A DNA stretch of 64,000 nt from Enterovirga rhinocerotis. GTDB lineage: Bacteria > Pseudomonadota > Alphaproteobacteria > Rhizobiales > Beijerinckiaceae. The notes beneath the pieces are model-generated. The model worked only from the letters and a program-made list of their open reading frames with translations, did not search any database and was not told where the DNA came from. Position 1 is the stretch's first letter. Every line of letters begins with the position of its first letter. Location of the stretch: positions 806,001-870,000 of the forward strand of contig NZ_SNZR01000011.1 of NCBI RefSeq assembly GCF_004363955.1, in the 5' to 3' direction. Below, one piece after another: positions 8,004 to 17,674 of this stretch. A program made the position numbers and the translations under genes.

Positions 8004-9626
8004 TCAGCTCCGCAAGCCCGGCGCCTCCTGGCCGGTGCTGGCGACGTATTCGGTGTAGCCGCCGCCGTAATGGCGGACGCCCTCGGGGGTCAGTTCGAGG
8101 ACTCGGTTCGAGAGGGCGGCGAGGAAGTGCCTGTCGTGGGAGACGAACAGCATCGTGCCCTCGTAGGAGGCGAGCGCGCGGATGAGCATCTGCTTCGTCG
8201 CCATGTCGAGGTGGTTCGTCGGCTCGTCGAGGACGAGGAAGTTCGGCGGATCGTAGAGCATCAGCGCCATGACGAGCCGCGCCTTCTCGCCGCCCGAGAG
8301 CACCCGCACCGGCTTCTCGACGTCGTCGCCCGAGAAGCCGAAGGCGCCGGCGAGCGCGCGGAGCGAGCCCTGGCCGGCCTGCGGGAAGGTATTGTCCAGC
8401 GTCTCGAAGACGCTGAGCTCGGCATCGAGCAGCTCCATCGCGTGCTGGGCGAAATAGCCGAGCTTGACGCTTCCGCCGAGCGTCACCTTGCCTGAATCGG
8501 GCGCGGCCGAGCCGGTGACGAGGCGCAGCAGGGTCGACTTGCCGGCGCCGTTCACGCCCATCACGCACCAGCGCTCGCGCCGCGCGATGCGCAGGTCGAG
8601 CCCGTCATAGATGACCCGGTCGCCATAGGCCTTGGCGACGCTGCGGAGCGTCACCACCTCGTCGCCCGAGCGCGGGGCGGGCGGGAAGTCGAACTCGATC
8701 GTCTGGCGCCGGCGAGGCGGCTCGACGCGCTCGATCTTCTCGAGCTTCTTGACGCGGCTCTGCACCTGGGAGGCATGCGAGGCGCGGGCCTTGAAGCGCT
8801 CGATGAACTTGATCTCCTTGGCCAGCATCGCCTGCTGGCGCTCGTATTGCGCCTGCATCTGCTTCTCCGCGAGGGCGCGCTGGTCCTCGTAGAAGCCGTA
8901 ATCGCCGCCATAGGTGGTGAGGGTGCCGGCATCGATCTCGACGATCTTCGTCACGATGCGGTTCATGAACTCGCGGTCGTGCGAGGTCATCATCAGCGCG
9001 CCGTCGTAGCCCTTGAGGAAATCCTCGAGCCAGATCAGGCTTTCGAGATCGAGATGGTTCGAGGGCTCGTCGAGCAGCATCACGTCGGGCCGCATGAGGA
9101 GGATGCGGGCGAGCGCGACGCGCATCTTCCAGCCGCCGGAGAGCGCGCCGACATCCCCGTCCATCATGGCGGGCGAGAAGGAGAGGCCGGACAGCACCTC
9201 CCGCGCCCGGCCCTCCAGCGCATAGCCGCCGAGTTCCTCGAACCGGCCCTGGACCTCGCCGAAGCGCTCGATCAGCGCCTCCATCTCGTCGGCCCGGTCG
9301 GGATCGGCGAGGGCGCCTTCGAGCTCGGCGAGTTCGGCCGCGACCTCGCTGACGGGACCCGCGCCGTCCATCACCTCGGCGACGGCGCTGCGCCCGGCCA
9401 TCTCGCCGACATTCTGGTCGAAATACCCGATCGTGATGCCGCGATCGGTCGAGACCTGCCCCTCGTCGGGGACGTCCTCGCCCGCGATCATGCGGAAGAG
9501 GGTCGATTTTCCGGCCCCGTTCGGCCCGACGAGCCCCACCTTCTCGCCCTTGAAGAGGGCGGCGGAGGCCTCGATGAAGAGGATCTGGTGGCCGTTCTGC
9601 TTGGAGATGCTGTCGAGGCGGATCAT
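8004..9626 (-). CDS. ABC-F family ATPase (ribosome-associated type)
   Basis: This 540-residue soluble protein has two ABC domains in tandem and no membrane segments. Domain 1 has GPNGAGKST near residue 35 and LSGGWKMRVALARILLMRPD; domain 2 has GVNGAGKST near residue 350 and LSGGEKARLVMALMLYDPP. Both have the DEP(S/T)NHLD motif typical of ABC-F. The charged helical linker between them (LAEKQMQAQYERQQAMLAKE) is the P-site tRNA interaction region. ABC-F proteins bind the ribosomal E site and relieve stalling. The start at 9626 (MIRLDSISK) is the ABC-F N-terminus; a longer open frame to 10247 runs antisense-like through the tyrA-type gene region and is not used. Confidence 0.9.
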   Translation of the reverse strand: MIRLDSISKQNGHQILFIEASAALFKGEKVGLVGPNGAGKSTLFRMIAGEDVPDEGQVSTDRGITIGYFDQNVGEMAGRSAVAEVMDGAGPVSEVAAELAELEGALADPDRADEMEALIERFGEVQGRFEELGGYALEGRAREVLSGLSFSPAMMDGDVGALSGGWKMRVALARILLMRPDVMLLDEPSNHLDLESLIWLEDFLKGYDGALMMTSHDREFMNRIVTKIVEIDAGTLTTYGGDYGFYEDQRALAEKQMQAQYERQQAMLAKEIKFIERFKARASHASQVQSRVKKLEKIERVEPPRRRQTIEFDFPPAPRSGDEVVTLRSVAKAYGDRVIYDGLDLRIARRERWCVMGVNGAGKSTLLRLVTGSAAPDSGKVTLGGSVKLGYFAQHAMELLDAELSVFETLDNTFPQAGQGSLRALAGAFGFSGDDVEKPVRVLSGGEKARLVMALMLYDPPNFLVLDEPTNHLDMATKQMLIRALASYEGTMLFVSHDRHFLAALSNRVLELTPEGVRHYGGGYTEYVASTGQEAPGLRS

Positions 9627-9712
9627 GGGATCATCGGGTTCGGGCCGCGGCGGGCCGCGATGGAACGGGGAGGGCGAGACGCCCTGATGACGCGCGCCCG
9701 CGGATGCGGCTG

Positions 9713-10723
9713 TCAGGCGCCGGCTGGCTTGTCGGAGGTCGGGTTGCCGGCGGCGCCCTCGGCGCCTTCCGCATGCCGCCGTCCGAAATCGGCCTCGGCA
9801 GCGTCCTGGCCCTGGCTGATGATTCCGCGGCGGATGGCGCGGGTGCGGGTGAAGAGGTCGAAGAGCGTGTCGCCGTCGCCCCAGCGGATGGCACGGGAGA
9901 GGATGGCGACGTCCTCGTTCAGCCGCCCGAGCATCTCCAGCACCGCTTCCTTGTTGTGGAGGAAGATGTCCCGCCACATGGTCGGGTCTGAGGCGGCGAT
10001 GCGGGTGAAGTCGCGGAAGCCGCCGGCCGAGAACTTGATCACCTCGGATTCGGTGACGGTCTCGAGGTCGGCGGCCGTGCCGACGATGTTGTAGGCGATG
10101 AGGTGCGGCACGTGGCTCGTGATGGCAAGCACGCGGTCGTGATGCTCCGCGCTCATGATCTCGACATTCGCGCCCATCGCCTGCCAGAACCCCTCGACGA
10201 GCGCGGTCGCGGCGGGCTCGGTGCCCTCGGGCGGGGTCAGGATGCACCAGCGCCGCTGGAACAGCGTCGCGAAGCCGGCATCGGGGCCGGAATACTCGGT
10301 TCCGGCCACGGGATGGGCCGGGACGAGATGCGTGCCGGCCGGCAGGTGCGGGCGCGTCTGCGCGATGATCGAGCCCTTGACCGAGCCGACATCGGAGACG
10401 ATCGCGCCCGGCTTCAGATGCGGCCCCATGGCCTCGGCGACAGCGGCGAAGGCTCCGACCGGGATGCAGAGCACGACGAGATCGGCCCCCGCGACGCCCG
10501 CGAGGTCGCCCGTGCGCTCGTCTCCGAGCCCGAGCGCGGCGCAGCGCTCCAGCACCGCCGGATCGCGGTCGATGGCGACGATGGTGCCCGCGATCCCGCG
10601 CGCCTTGCAGGCATGGATGATCGAGGAGCCGATCAGCCCGATCCCGACGATCGCAAGGCGTCCGACGAGCGGGGCCGCGAGGGAGGGGCCGAGGGGGCCA
10701 GTCGATGTCACGGCACTATCCAA
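9713..10723 (-). CDS. tyrA: Prephenate/arogenate dehydrogenase
   Basis: This 336-residue protein has an N-terminal NAD(P)-binding Rossmann fold (LAIVGIGLIGSSI, about residues 23-35), VLCIPVGAF, and the catalytic-region signature VPAHPVAGTEYSGP. A helical dimerisation domain follows (ITSHVPHLIAYNIVG, GGFRDFTRIAASDPTMWRDI). It oxidatively decarboxylates prephenate or arogenate in tyrosine synthesis. It follows hisC on the same strand, a pairing common in Hyphomicrobiales, where the aminotransferase supplies the transamination step. The name tyrC is also used for this cyclohexadienyl dehydrogenase. The C-terminal tail after GQDAAEADF is low-complexity. Confidence 0.92.
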   Translation of the reverse strand: MDSAVTSTGPLGPSLAAPLVGRLAIVGIGLIGSSIIHACKARGIAGTIVAIDRDPAVLERCAALGLGDERTGDLAGVAGADLVVLCIPVGAFAAVAEAMGPHLKPGAIVSDVGSVKGSIIAQTRPHLPAGTHLVPAHPVAGTEYSGPDAGFATLFQRRWCILTPPEGTEPAATALVEGFWQAMGANVEIMSAEHHDRVLAITSHVPHLIAYNIVGTAADLETVTESEVIKFSAGGFRDFTRIAASDPTMWRDIFLHNKEAVLEMLGRLNEDVAILSRAIRWGDGDTLFDLFTRTRAIRRGIISQGQDAAEADFGRRHAEGAEGAAGNPTSDKPAGA

Positions 10724-10765
10724 CCATCGTCTCCGCTCAAGCGCCCAGCGTTGTCGCCGCCGGAT

Positions 10766-10866
10766 CCCTCCCCTCCAGGGGAGGGCGAGTCGGCGCCAGC
10801 CGACCAGGGTGGGGGTGACGCCGCGGCCGGGTTGTCCCCACCCCGCCTCGACGCTTCGCGTCGAGG
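10766..10866. repeat. Two hairpin repeats between hisC and tyrA
   Basis: CCCTCCCCT/AGGGGAGGG (10766-10785) forms a nine-base stem with a two-base loop. CCTCGACGC/GCGTCGAGG (10846-10866) forms a second with loop TTC. The spacer carries GGGTGGGGGTGACG, as in the CCCTCTCCC-type repeat at 7196. The pair fills most of the gap between hisC and tyrA and may affect readthrough or mRNA stability. Confidence 0.65.
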
Positions 10867-10882
10867 GATCAGGGGCCGGGGT

Positions 10883-11992
10883 CTACCCCCGCATGAAGTC
10901 CCGCAGGGCCTCGATCACGCGCTCGTTGGCCTCGGCCGAGCCGATCGTCATCCGCAGGCAATGCGGCAGCTCGTAGGCCTTGACCGCCCGCATGACGAGG
11001 CCGCGCTTCAGCAGGAACGCGTCGGCGTCCTGCGCCGTCCGGCCGGCCGTCTCGGGGAAGTGGATCAGGATGAAGTTGCCGACGCTCGGCGTGACCTTGA
11101 GCCCGACCGCCTCGATCTCCCGCGTCAGCTTCGGCAGCCATTCGTCGTTATGGGCGAGGGCGGCGGCGAGGTGGACGTCGTCCGCGATGGCCGCCGCGCC
11201 TGCCGCGATGGCCGGAGCGTTGACGTTGAAGGGACCGCGGATGCGGTTCAGCGCATCGATGACGGCGGCGGGGCCGACCATCCAGCCGAGACGCAGCGCC
11301 GCGAGCCCGTACACCTTCGAGAAGGTGCGCGTCATGACGACGTTCGGCGCCGTCAGCGCGAGTTCGAGGCCCGAGGCGTAGTCGTTCGCGCGGACATATT
11401 CGGCATAGGCCGCGTCGAGCACGAGAAGGACGTTCGAGGGCAGCGCCGCGTGCAGGCGCTTGACCTCGTCGAAGGGCAGGTAGGTGCCGGTCGGGTTGTT
11501 GGGGTTGGCGAGATAGACGATCTTCGTCTTCGGCGTGACCTTGGCGAGGAGCTTGTCGACGTCGGCCGTGAGGTCCGTCTCGTCGGCGACGACCGGCACG
11601 CCGCCTGCGCCCTGGATGTTGATCTTGTAGACGAGAAAGCCGTGGCGGCTGAAGACGCCCTCGTCGCCGGGACCGATATAGGCGTTGGTGATGAGAGCGA
11701 GGAGCTCGTCCGAGCCCGTGCCGCAGATGATGCGGGCCGGGTCGATGCCGTAGCGCTTGCCGATCGCCTCGCGCAGCAGGCTCGCGCCGCCGTCGGGATA
11801 GATTTCGAGCGAGGCGGCGGACGCCTTGACCGCCTCGATCGCCTTCGGGCTCGGCCCGAGCGGCGTCTCGTTCGAGGACAGCTTGAAGACCCGCTCGACG
11901 CCCTCGGCATGGTCGCGGCCCGGCACATAGGCGGCGATGTCGAGGATGCCGGCGCGCGGCGTCGGAACGGCGGGGCTGGTCAGGGTCGTCAT
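10883..11992 (-). CDS. hisC: Histidinol-phosphate / aromatic amino acid aminotransferase
   Basis: This 369-residue class I/II PLP-dependent aminotransferase has [16 protein letters not shown] at the N-terminus, [22 protein letters not shown], and the PLP lysine K226 within [17 protein letters not shown]. The C-terminal GNFILIHFP and [17 protein letters not shown] fit HisC. It interconverts histidinol phosphate and imidazole acetol phosphate. Because it precedes the tyrA-type gene it may also handle phenylpyruvate, hydroxyphenylpyruvate or prephenate, as known for such paralogues. The start at 11992 gives the normal length; the long upstream open frame is a shadow of the MFS gene. Confidence 0.93.
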   Translation of the reverse strand: MTTLTSPAVPTPRAGILDIAAYVPGRDHAEGVERVFKLSSNETPLGPSPKAIEAVKASAASLEIYPDGGASLLREAIGKRYGIDPARIICGTGSDELLALITNAYIGPGDEGVFSRHGFLVYKINIQGAGGVPVVADETDLTADVDKLLAKVTPKTKIVYLANPNNPTGTYLPFDEVKRLHAALPSNVLLVLDAAYAEYVRANDYASGLELALTAPNVVMTRTFSKVYGLAALRLGWMVGPAAVIDALNRIRGPFNVNAPAIAAGAAAIADDVHLAAALAHNDEWLPKLTREIEAVGLKVTPSVGNFILIHFPETAGRTAQDADAFLLKRGLVMRAVKAYELPHCLRMTIGSAEANERVIEALRDFMRG

Positions 11993-12244
11993 GGGGGACC
12001 GAAGGCTCGTGCTCCTGGACCGTCGCGGGCGCTTGTACCCGGTGCGCCGAGGCGCGAGGCATCCAGGCCAGGAAGGCGGGGGATTCCGCCGAAGGCGCGG
12101 GCGCTCTAGCGCAAAACGGCCGCTCTGCCCATGGGAAATCCGGTGCTGCAGGGCTGCCGGCCGTCGCCTTGACCCCATCTGCCCGTCATGCGAGCCGCGA
12201 GACGAGGCGGCAAGCCGACCGCCCGCAGGGAGAGCCTCGAGACC

Positions 12245-13462
12245 ATGGCAGCGCCCAGAAGGGCGGCAGGCCCGCGCGCCCTGCCGCTGGCGGTGGCAGC
12301 CCTGACTTTCACGCAGCTTGCCGGCTGGGGCATGAGCTTCCACGTGCCCGCCGCGCTGTACAACCAGCTTTCGGCCGGCATCGGCCTTTCGAAGGCGGTC
12401 GTCTTCGGCGGCGTGACGCTGATGCTGATCGTCGCCGCTCTGATCGCTCCCCTGGCCGGCCGTCTGATGGATCGCGACGGCGCGCGGCGCTGGATGACGA
12501 TCGGCTCTCTCCTGATCGCGGGCGGCCTCATCGTCCTGAGCCGCGCCGACGGATTGGCGCTCTACGGCCTCGCCTGGATCCTGTTCGGCCTCGCGATGCC
12601 GTTCGCGCTGAACCAGGGCGCCTCGACCGCCATCGTCCAGATCGCCCCGGATCGGGCGCGCCGTGCGATCGCGATGCTGCTCGTCCTGATCGGGTTTTCG
12701 CCGGCCATCGCCTGGCCGACCCTGCTCTGGCTCGAAAGCCTGTTCGGCTGGCGCGACGCGCTTCTCGTCTGCGCGACGGTCCATGGCCTCGTCTGCGCAT
12801 CGCTGCACTTCTTCTGCCTGCCGAAGGGGAGGGTCCTCGCCGACCATCCGCTCGTCCCGTCCGATGCGGTCGCACCGCGCCAGGCTCCCGTGGTCGCCCG
12901 CGGGACCTTCGCGCTCGCCGCGACCTGCTTCTCGGCGGCGGGGATTCTCAGCTTCGGGCTTCCGCTCCACATGATCGGCCTCCTCCAGGGCTACGGCCAT
13001 GGCGCGGCCGAGGCGGTGGCGATCGGCGCGCTGATCGGGCCGGGCCAGGTTCTCGCACGCGCCTTCGACATGTTCGGCGGTTCGCGCTTTCCGATCCTGC
13101 GTGTCGGGCTCGCCGCCACCCTGCTCATGCCGGCGGCGCTGGTCGTGCTGCTGATCTGGGGGCAGGGCGGTTGGGGCGCGATGCTGTTCGTGTTCGGCTA
13201 CGGCGTCTCGGCCGGGCTCATGTCGGTCGTGCGGGCCGTCGCGCCGATCAAGCTGTTCGGCTCGGCGGCCTATGCGGTGATCACCGGCAAGCTCGGCCTG
13301 CCGCAGAACATGGCCTTCGCGGCCGCTCCGCTCGGCTTCGCCCTTCTCCTCGACCATGTCGGCGCTCCGTCGGTCGCGCTGGCTTCGCTCGCGGTGGCGG
13401 CGATCTGCCTCGCCAGCATGGTCTGGCTCAGGCGTCTCGCCCCGTCCGACGGCGAGGCCTGA
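12245..13462 (+). CDS. MFS transporter
   Basis: This 405-residue inner-membrane protein has about twelve hydrophobic segments in two halves, separated by a loop near residue 190-210 ([20 protein letters not shown]). The loop after TM2 has the MFS motif-A-like [14 protein letters not shown] chose the ATG at 12245, after a GGAG run, since it leaves a short basic N-terminus; an ATG at 12188 would add 19 residues. It is divergent from hisC. The substrate is not predictable; the family of such single-gene carriers includes drug and metabolite exporters. Confidence 0.82.
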   Translation: MAAPRRAAGPRALPLAVAALTFTQLAGWGMSFHVPAALYNQLSAGIGLSKAVVFGGVTLMLIVAALIAPLAGRLMDRDGARRWMTIGSLLIAGGLIVLSRADGLALYGLAWILFGLAMPFALNQGASTAIVQIAPDRARRAIAMLLVLIGFSPAIAWPTLLWLESLFGWRDALLVCATVHGLVCASLHFFCLPKGRVLADHPLVPSDAVAPRQAPVVARGTFALAATCFSAAGILSFGLPLHMIGLLQGYGHGAAEAVAIGALIGPGQVLARAFDMFGGSRFPILRVGLAATLLMPAALVVLLIWGQGGWGAMLFVFGYGVSAGLMSVVRAVAPIKLFGSAAYAVITGKLGLPQNMAFAAAPLGFALLLDHVGAPSVALASLAVAAICLASMVWLRRLAPSDGEA

Positions 13463-13535
13463 GCGCGGGTTTGACTGCGGGCCCCATCGCTCCCATCTCG
13501 TTCGACGGTCGACCCGTGCGGCCGCGAGGGGACCG

Positions 13536-14291
13536 ATGACGCGCAGAACCGTGATGCTGGGCGGGCTCGCGGCCGCATGCGGCCTGAATGCGGGCTTGTC
13601 CGGTGCCCGGGCCGACGAGACCGGCTTCCGCAGCGGCGGCCGGCCGATCCGCGTCGAATGGTTCGCGCCGCAGGACGTGCCCGAAGGCGAGAGCGCGCCG
13701 GCCGTCCTGCTGCTCCATGGCGCCGAAGGCCTGATGCTCGCGACCGCCTACCGGGCGGCGGCCCGGGTCATCGCCAGGGCCGGGATCGGCGTCGCCTTCG
13801 TCCATTATTTCGACCGGACGGGCGACAAGATCTGCGATCTCGACCGGATGCGCGAGACGATCCCGCCCTGGGCCGAGACCGTCCGCGACGCTCTCACCTG
13901 GCTCGCGGGGAGGCCGGGGATCGATCCCGACCGCCTCGGCATCGTCGGCATCTCCCTCGGGGCCGGGCTCGCGCTCCACGTCGCGGCCCAGGGCGAGCGC
14001 CGCATCAAGGCCATCGTCGATTTCTACGGTCCGATCTCGGCCGGTCTCCTGCCTCCGCGCCCGAAACTGCCCCCGGTGCTGATTCTGCACGGGGAGGCCG
14101 ACCCGGTCGTGCCGATCATCCACGCGCGGACGCTCGAAGCGCACCTGAAGGCCGCCGGCACCCCCTACGAGATCAAGATCTATCCCGGGCAGGTCCACGG
14201 CTTCAGAGGCGCCGCCCAGATGGATGCCAGCCGGCGCAGCACGGCCTTCCTCGTGCGTCATCTGCGTGCGCGCCGCGCGGAGCGGAGATAG
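13536..14291 (+). CDS. Exported dienelactone-hydrolase-like serine hydrolase
   Basis: This 251-residue alpha/beta hydrolase opens with an RR-containing signal sequence ([20 protein letters not shown]), so periplasmic export, possibly by Tat, is likely. The catalytic triad reads as Ser140 in GISLG, Asp189 in HGEADPVVP and His221 in GQVHGF. Classical dienelactone hydrolases have Cys at the nucleophile, so this is the serine variant. The fold matches the DLH family in length and motif order. The substrate is unknown; an ester or lactone is expected. A GAGGGG ribosome site precedes the ATG. Confidence 0.82.
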   Translation: MTRRTVMLGGLAAACGLNAGLSGARADETGFRSGGRPIRVEWFAPQDVPEGESAPAVLLLHGAEGLMLATAYRAAARVIARAGIGVAFVHYFDRTGDKICDLDRMRETIPPWAETVRDALTWLAGRPGIDPDRLGIVGISLGAGLALHVAAQGERRIKAIVDFYGPISAGLLPPRPKLPPVLILHGEADPVVPIIHARTLEAHLKAAGTPYEIKIYPGQVHGFRGAAQMDASRRSTAFLVRHLRARRAERR

Positions 14292-14452
14292 GGCAGCTCG
14301 ACTTTTGCCGGAGTTGCCAGAGTGCCCGCATCATGTGCACGATGCGGCCTCGCTCTTGCATGGGCCGTCATGTGCGGTCACGCAGGGCCGATAAGCCGTT
14401 CAGGACGTCGCCGGCAACGGCGCCGCAGAAGAATCTCCAGAGGAGAGACAGA

Positions 14453-15355
14453 ATGAAGACATGGACCCTGGTCGCTGCGATCGCGATCGGCGCGGTGGCC
14501 GCGACGGGCGCCTCCGCGCAGGAAGGCGTGCTGAAGAAGATCAAGGATTCAGGCGCGATCACGCTCGGCTATCGTGATTCGTCGATCCCCTTCTCCTATC
14601 TCGACGAGAACCAGAAGCCCGTCGGCTACGCGATGGACATCTGCCTCAAGATCGTCGACGCGGTGAAGAAGGAGCTGAAGCTCGACAAGCTCGAGGTGAA
14701 GTACAACCCCGTCACCTCGGCCACCCGCATCCCGCTGATCGCGAACGGCACCGTCGATCTCGAATGCGGCTCGACCACCAACAACGTCGACCGCCAGAAG
14801 CAGGTCGCCTTCACCAACACGCACTTCCTGACGGCGAGCCGCTTCGTCACCAAGAAGTCGTCCGGCATCACCAATATCGAGGGCCTGAAGGGCAAGACGG
14901 TCGTCTCGACGGCCGGCACGACCAACATCAAGCAGGTCAACGAGGTCAACAACCAGAAGAAGCTCGGCATCACCGTGCTGCCGGCGAAGGATCACGCCGA
15001 GGCCTTCCTCATGGTCGAGACCGACCGCGCGGTCGCCTTCGTGATGGACGACATCCTGCTGGCGAGCCTCGTCGCGAGCTCGAAGACGCCCGACGCCTAT
15101 GTCATCCCGGAAGACGCCTTCTCGCTGCCCGAGCCCTACGGCATCATGCTGCGCAAGGGCGACGACGCCTTCAAGAAGGTCGTCGATCAGGCCACGGCCG
15201 ATCTCTACAAGAGCCCGGAGATGAAGACGCTCTACACGAAGTGGTTCCAGTCGGCGATCCCGCCGCGCGGCCTCAACCTCAACGTCGCGCTCGGCAAGTC
15301 GATGGAGAAGCAGTTCGCCAAGCCGAGCGACAGCCCGGACCCGTCCGTCTACTGA
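14453..15355 (+). CDS. gltI: Glutamate/aspartate ABC transporter substrate-binding protein
   Basis: This 300-residue periplasmic protein has a Sec signal peptide (MKTWTLVAAIAIGAVAATGASAQ) and the family-3 binding fold: ITLGYRDSSIPFSYLDENQKPVGYAMDIC, then LECGSTTNNVDRQKQVAFTNTHF and the hinge region SLPEPYGIMLRKGDDAFKKVVD. AGGAGAGAC precedes the ATG. It heads a complete gltI-J-K-L set and would deliver glutamate and aspartate to the GltJK permease. Specificity is assigned from close agreement with GltI motifs and from the operon. Confidence 0.93.
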   Translation: MKTWTLVAAIAIGAVAATGASAQEGVLKKIKDSGAITLGYRDSSIPFSYLDENQKPVGYAMDICLKIVDAVKKELKLDKLEVKYNPVTSATRIPLIANGTVDLECGSTTNNVDRQKQVAFTNTHFLTASRFVTKKSSGITNIEGLKGKTVVSTAGTTNIKQVNEVNNQKKLGITVLPAKDHAEAFLMVETDRAVAFVMDDILLASLVASSKTPDAYVIPEDAFSLPEPYGIMLRKGDDAFKKVVDQATADLYKSPEMKTLYTKWFQSAIPPRGLNLNVALGKSMEKQFAKPSDSPDPSVY

Positions 15356-15415
15356 GGCGCGATCCGCGACGCGGCTCTGCCCCTCCGGGTGGCAGGCCGC
15401 ACAGCACTCAAGCGG

Positions 15416-15430
15416 GGAGGCGAAGCCTCC
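15416..15430 (+). promoter_or_regulatory. Intercistronic hairpin between gltI and gltJ
   Basis: GGAGGC and GCCTCC pair around a GAA loop in the 106-base gap after gltI. Hairpins in this position of binding-protein operons commonly protect the upstream message and lower permease expression. That role is inferred. Confidence 0.5.
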
Positions 15431-15461
15431 TCGCACGATGGCGACGAGGTGGGGGCCACGC

Positions 15462-16196
15462 GTGAGCTATAACTGGAACTGGGGCATCCTCCTCGAGCAA
15501 TCGCCGGAGGGGATCGGCAGCTACCTCTATACCCTCTGGCTCGGTCTCCAGTGGACGATGCTGGTCGCCGCGGGGGCATGGATCCTGGCCCTGGCGGTCG
15601 GCTCGGTCCTCGGCGTGGCGCGCTCCCTGCCGGGGCGCTGGTTCTCGCCGCTCGCGACCGCCTATGTCGAGATCTTCCGCAACATCCCGCTCCTGGTGCA
15701 GCTCTTCCTCTGGTACTTCGTGATGCCGGAGCTCCTGCCGCGATCCTGGGGCCTGTGGGTCAAGCAGCTTCCGAATGCGCCGCTCTACACGGCGATCCTC
15801 GGCATCGGCCTCTATATGGGCTCGCGCGTGGGCGAGCAGCTCCGGGCCGGCATCCAGGCCCTGCCGCGGGGCCAGATGATGGCCGCGACCGCGATCGGGC
15901 TCACCGTCCCGCAGGCTTTCCGCTTCGTGATCCTGCCGCAGGCCTACCGCATCATCCTGCCGCCGCTGACCTCCGAGTTCCTGAACACCATCAAGAACAC
16001 CTCGGTCGCCCTGACGATCGGTCTCCTCGAACTGACGGCTCGGGCCCGGGCGATGCAGGAATATTCCTTCCAGGTCTTCGAGGCCTTCACGGCGGCGACC
16101 GTGCTCTATCTCCTGCTGAACATCGCCGTGACCTTTGCGATGCGCCTGATCGAGAGCCGGGTGGCCGTGCCCGGCCTCGGCGTGCTGAAGAAGTAG
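15462..16196 (+). CDS. gltJ: Glutamate/aspartate ABC transporter permease GltJ
   Basis: This 244-residue inner-membrane permease is of the HisMQ/GltJ type. It has about five membrane segments, the EIFRNIPLLVQLFLWYFVMPE signature, and an EAA-like loop (GIQALPRGQMMAATAIGLTVPQAFRFVILPQA). I chose the GTG at 15462 because the protein then begins MSYNWNWGILLEQSPEG, matching known GltJ N-termini, and GGGGG lies just upstream; an ATG at 15438 is less likely. It pairs with GltK to form the channel. Confidence 0.9.
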   Translation: MSYNWNWGILLEQSPEGIGSYLYTLWLGLQWTMLVAAGAWILALAVGSVLGVARSLPGRWFSPLATAYVEIFRNIPLLVQLFLWYFVMPELLPRSWGLWVKQLPNAPLYTAILGIGLYMGSRVGEQLRAGIQALPRGQMMAATAIGLTVPQAFRFVILPQAYRIILPPLTSEFLNTIKNTSVALTIGLLELTARARAMQEYSFQVFEAFTAATVLYLLLNIAVTFAMRLIESRVAVPGLGVLKK

Positions 16197-16207
16197 GGGG
16201 CGCGCCG

Positions 16208-16900
16208 ATGTTCTCGGATTTCGATTTCGGCGTCATCCAGCGCTCGCTGCCCTACCTGATCAAGGAGGGGCTGACCTTCACGCTGACGCTCACGGCGCTG
16301 TCGACCATCGGCGGCGTCATTCTCGGCACGCTGATCGCGATGGCGCGGCTGTCGAGTTATCGCGTGCTGCAGGTCGCCGGCGCGGGCTACGTCAATTTCC
16401 TGCGCTCGCTGCCGCTCGTCCTCGTCATCTTCTGGTTCTACTTCCTCATGCCCTACATCCTGCAATGGGTGACGGGCGCATCGAGCCCGGTGCCGGTGGG
16501 CGCCTTCGCCTCGGCCCTGATCACCTTCACGATCTTCGAGGCGGCGTACTTCTCCGAGATCATGCGGGCGGGGATCCAGTCCATCCCGCGCGGCCAGCCG
16601 GCGGCGGCCGCTGCCCTCGGCATGAATTACTGGCAGTCGATGTGGTACATCATCCTGCCTCAGGCTTTCCGCAACATGCTGCCGGTGATCCTGACGCAGA
16701 CGATCATCCTGTTCCAGGATACTTCGCTCGTCTACGTGGTCTCGCTTCCTGATTTCCTTGGAGCGGCCTCGAAAGTGGCGCAGCGCGATGGGCGGCTCGT
16801 GGAGATGTATATCTTCGCCGCCATCGTCTACTTCATCATCTCCTTCTTCGCGTCCTGGCTGGTCAAACGACTGCAGGCCAGGATCGCCATCATCCGCTAA
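16208..16900 (+). CDS. gltK: Glutamate/aspartate ABC transporter permease GltK
   Basis: This 230-residue permease is the partner of GltJ. The N-terminus MFSDFDFGVIQRSLPYLIKEGL is GltK-like. The YVNFLRSLPLVLVIFWFYFLMP and GIQSIPRGQPAAAAALGMNYWQSMWYIILPQAFR stretches are the family signature and the ATPase-contacting loop. It starts 11 bases after gltJ stops and ends 15 bases before gltL, so the three are one transcription unit. Confidence 0.92.
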   Translation: MFSDFDFGVIQRSLPYLIKEGLTFTLTLTALSTIGGVILGTLIAMARLSSYRVLQVAGAGYVNFLRSLPLVLVIFWFYFLMPYILQWVTGASSPVPVGAFASALITFTIFEAAYFSEIMRAGIQSIPRGQPAAAAALGMNYWQSMWYIILPQAFRNMLPVILTQTIILFQDTSLVYVVSLPDFLGAASKVAQRDGRLVEMYIFAAIVYFIISFFASWLVKRLQARIAIIR

Positions 16901-16915
16901 CCGATCGAGGCGCCC

Positions 16916-17644
16916 GTGATCGAGATCGACAACGTCTCCAAATGGTACGGAGACTTCAACGTCCTGAAGCACTGCACCACCAGCGTCACCAAGGGCGAGG
17001 TGGTCGTCGTGTGCGGCCCGTCCGGATCGGGCAAGTCGACCCTCATCAAGACGGTCAACGGGCTCGAGGAGTTCCAGGAGGGCGATATCCGCGTCGACGG
17101 AACAGCGCTCAAGGACAAGTCCACCAACCTGCCGAAGCTGCGGTCGCGCGTCGGCATGGTGTTCCAGCATTTCGAGCTCTTCCCGCACCTCAAGATCACC
17201 GAGAACCTCTGTCTCGGCCAGATGAAGGTGCTCGGGCGCGACCGCGAGACCGCGATGAAGAAGGCGACCGCGCTCCTGGAGCGTGTCGGCCTCGAAGCCC
17301 ATGCGCACAAGTTCCCGGGCCAGCTCTCGGGCGGCCAGCAGCAGCGCGTCGCCATTGCCCGCGCGCTCTGCATGGATCCGATCGTGATGCTGTTCGACGA
17401 GCCGACCTCCGCGCTCGACCCGGAGATGGTCAACGAGGTGCTCGACGTCATGGTCGAACTCGCCCGCGAAGGCATGACCATGATGGTCGTCACCCACGAG
17501 ATGGGTTTCGCCCGCAAGGTCGCGAACCGCGTCATCTTCATGGATCGCGGCGAGATCGTCGAGGATGCGACGAAGGACGACTTCTTCGGCAAGCCGCGCA
17601 GCGAGCGGGCGCAGCAATTCCTGTCGAAGATCCTCACGCATTGA
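16916..17644 (+). CDS. gltL: Glutamate/aspartate ABC transporter ATPase GltL
   Basis: This 242-residue ATPase carries Walker A (GPSGSGKST, about residues 36-44), Q-loop [11 protein letters not shown], signature [15 protein letters not shown], Walker [13 protein letters not shown] and the switch His in VTHEMGFA. This is the polar-amino-acid importer subfamily. It starts at GTG. It is the last gene of the glt operon and powers GltJK. Confidence 0.93.
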   Translation: MIEIDNVSKWYGDFNVLKHCTTSVTKGEVVVVCGPSGSGKSTLIKTVNGLEEFQEGDIRVDGTALKDKSTNLPKLRSRVGMVFQHFELFPHLKITENLCLGQMKVLGRDRETAMKKATALLERVGLEAHAHKFPGQLSGGQQQRVAIARALCMDPIVMLFDEPTSALDPEMVNEVLDVMVELAREGMTMMVVTHEMGFARKVANRVIFMDRGEIVEDATKDDFFGKPRSERAQQFLSKILTH

Positions 17645-17674
17645 GCTTGCGCCGAGGATGACGACCGCCCGGCC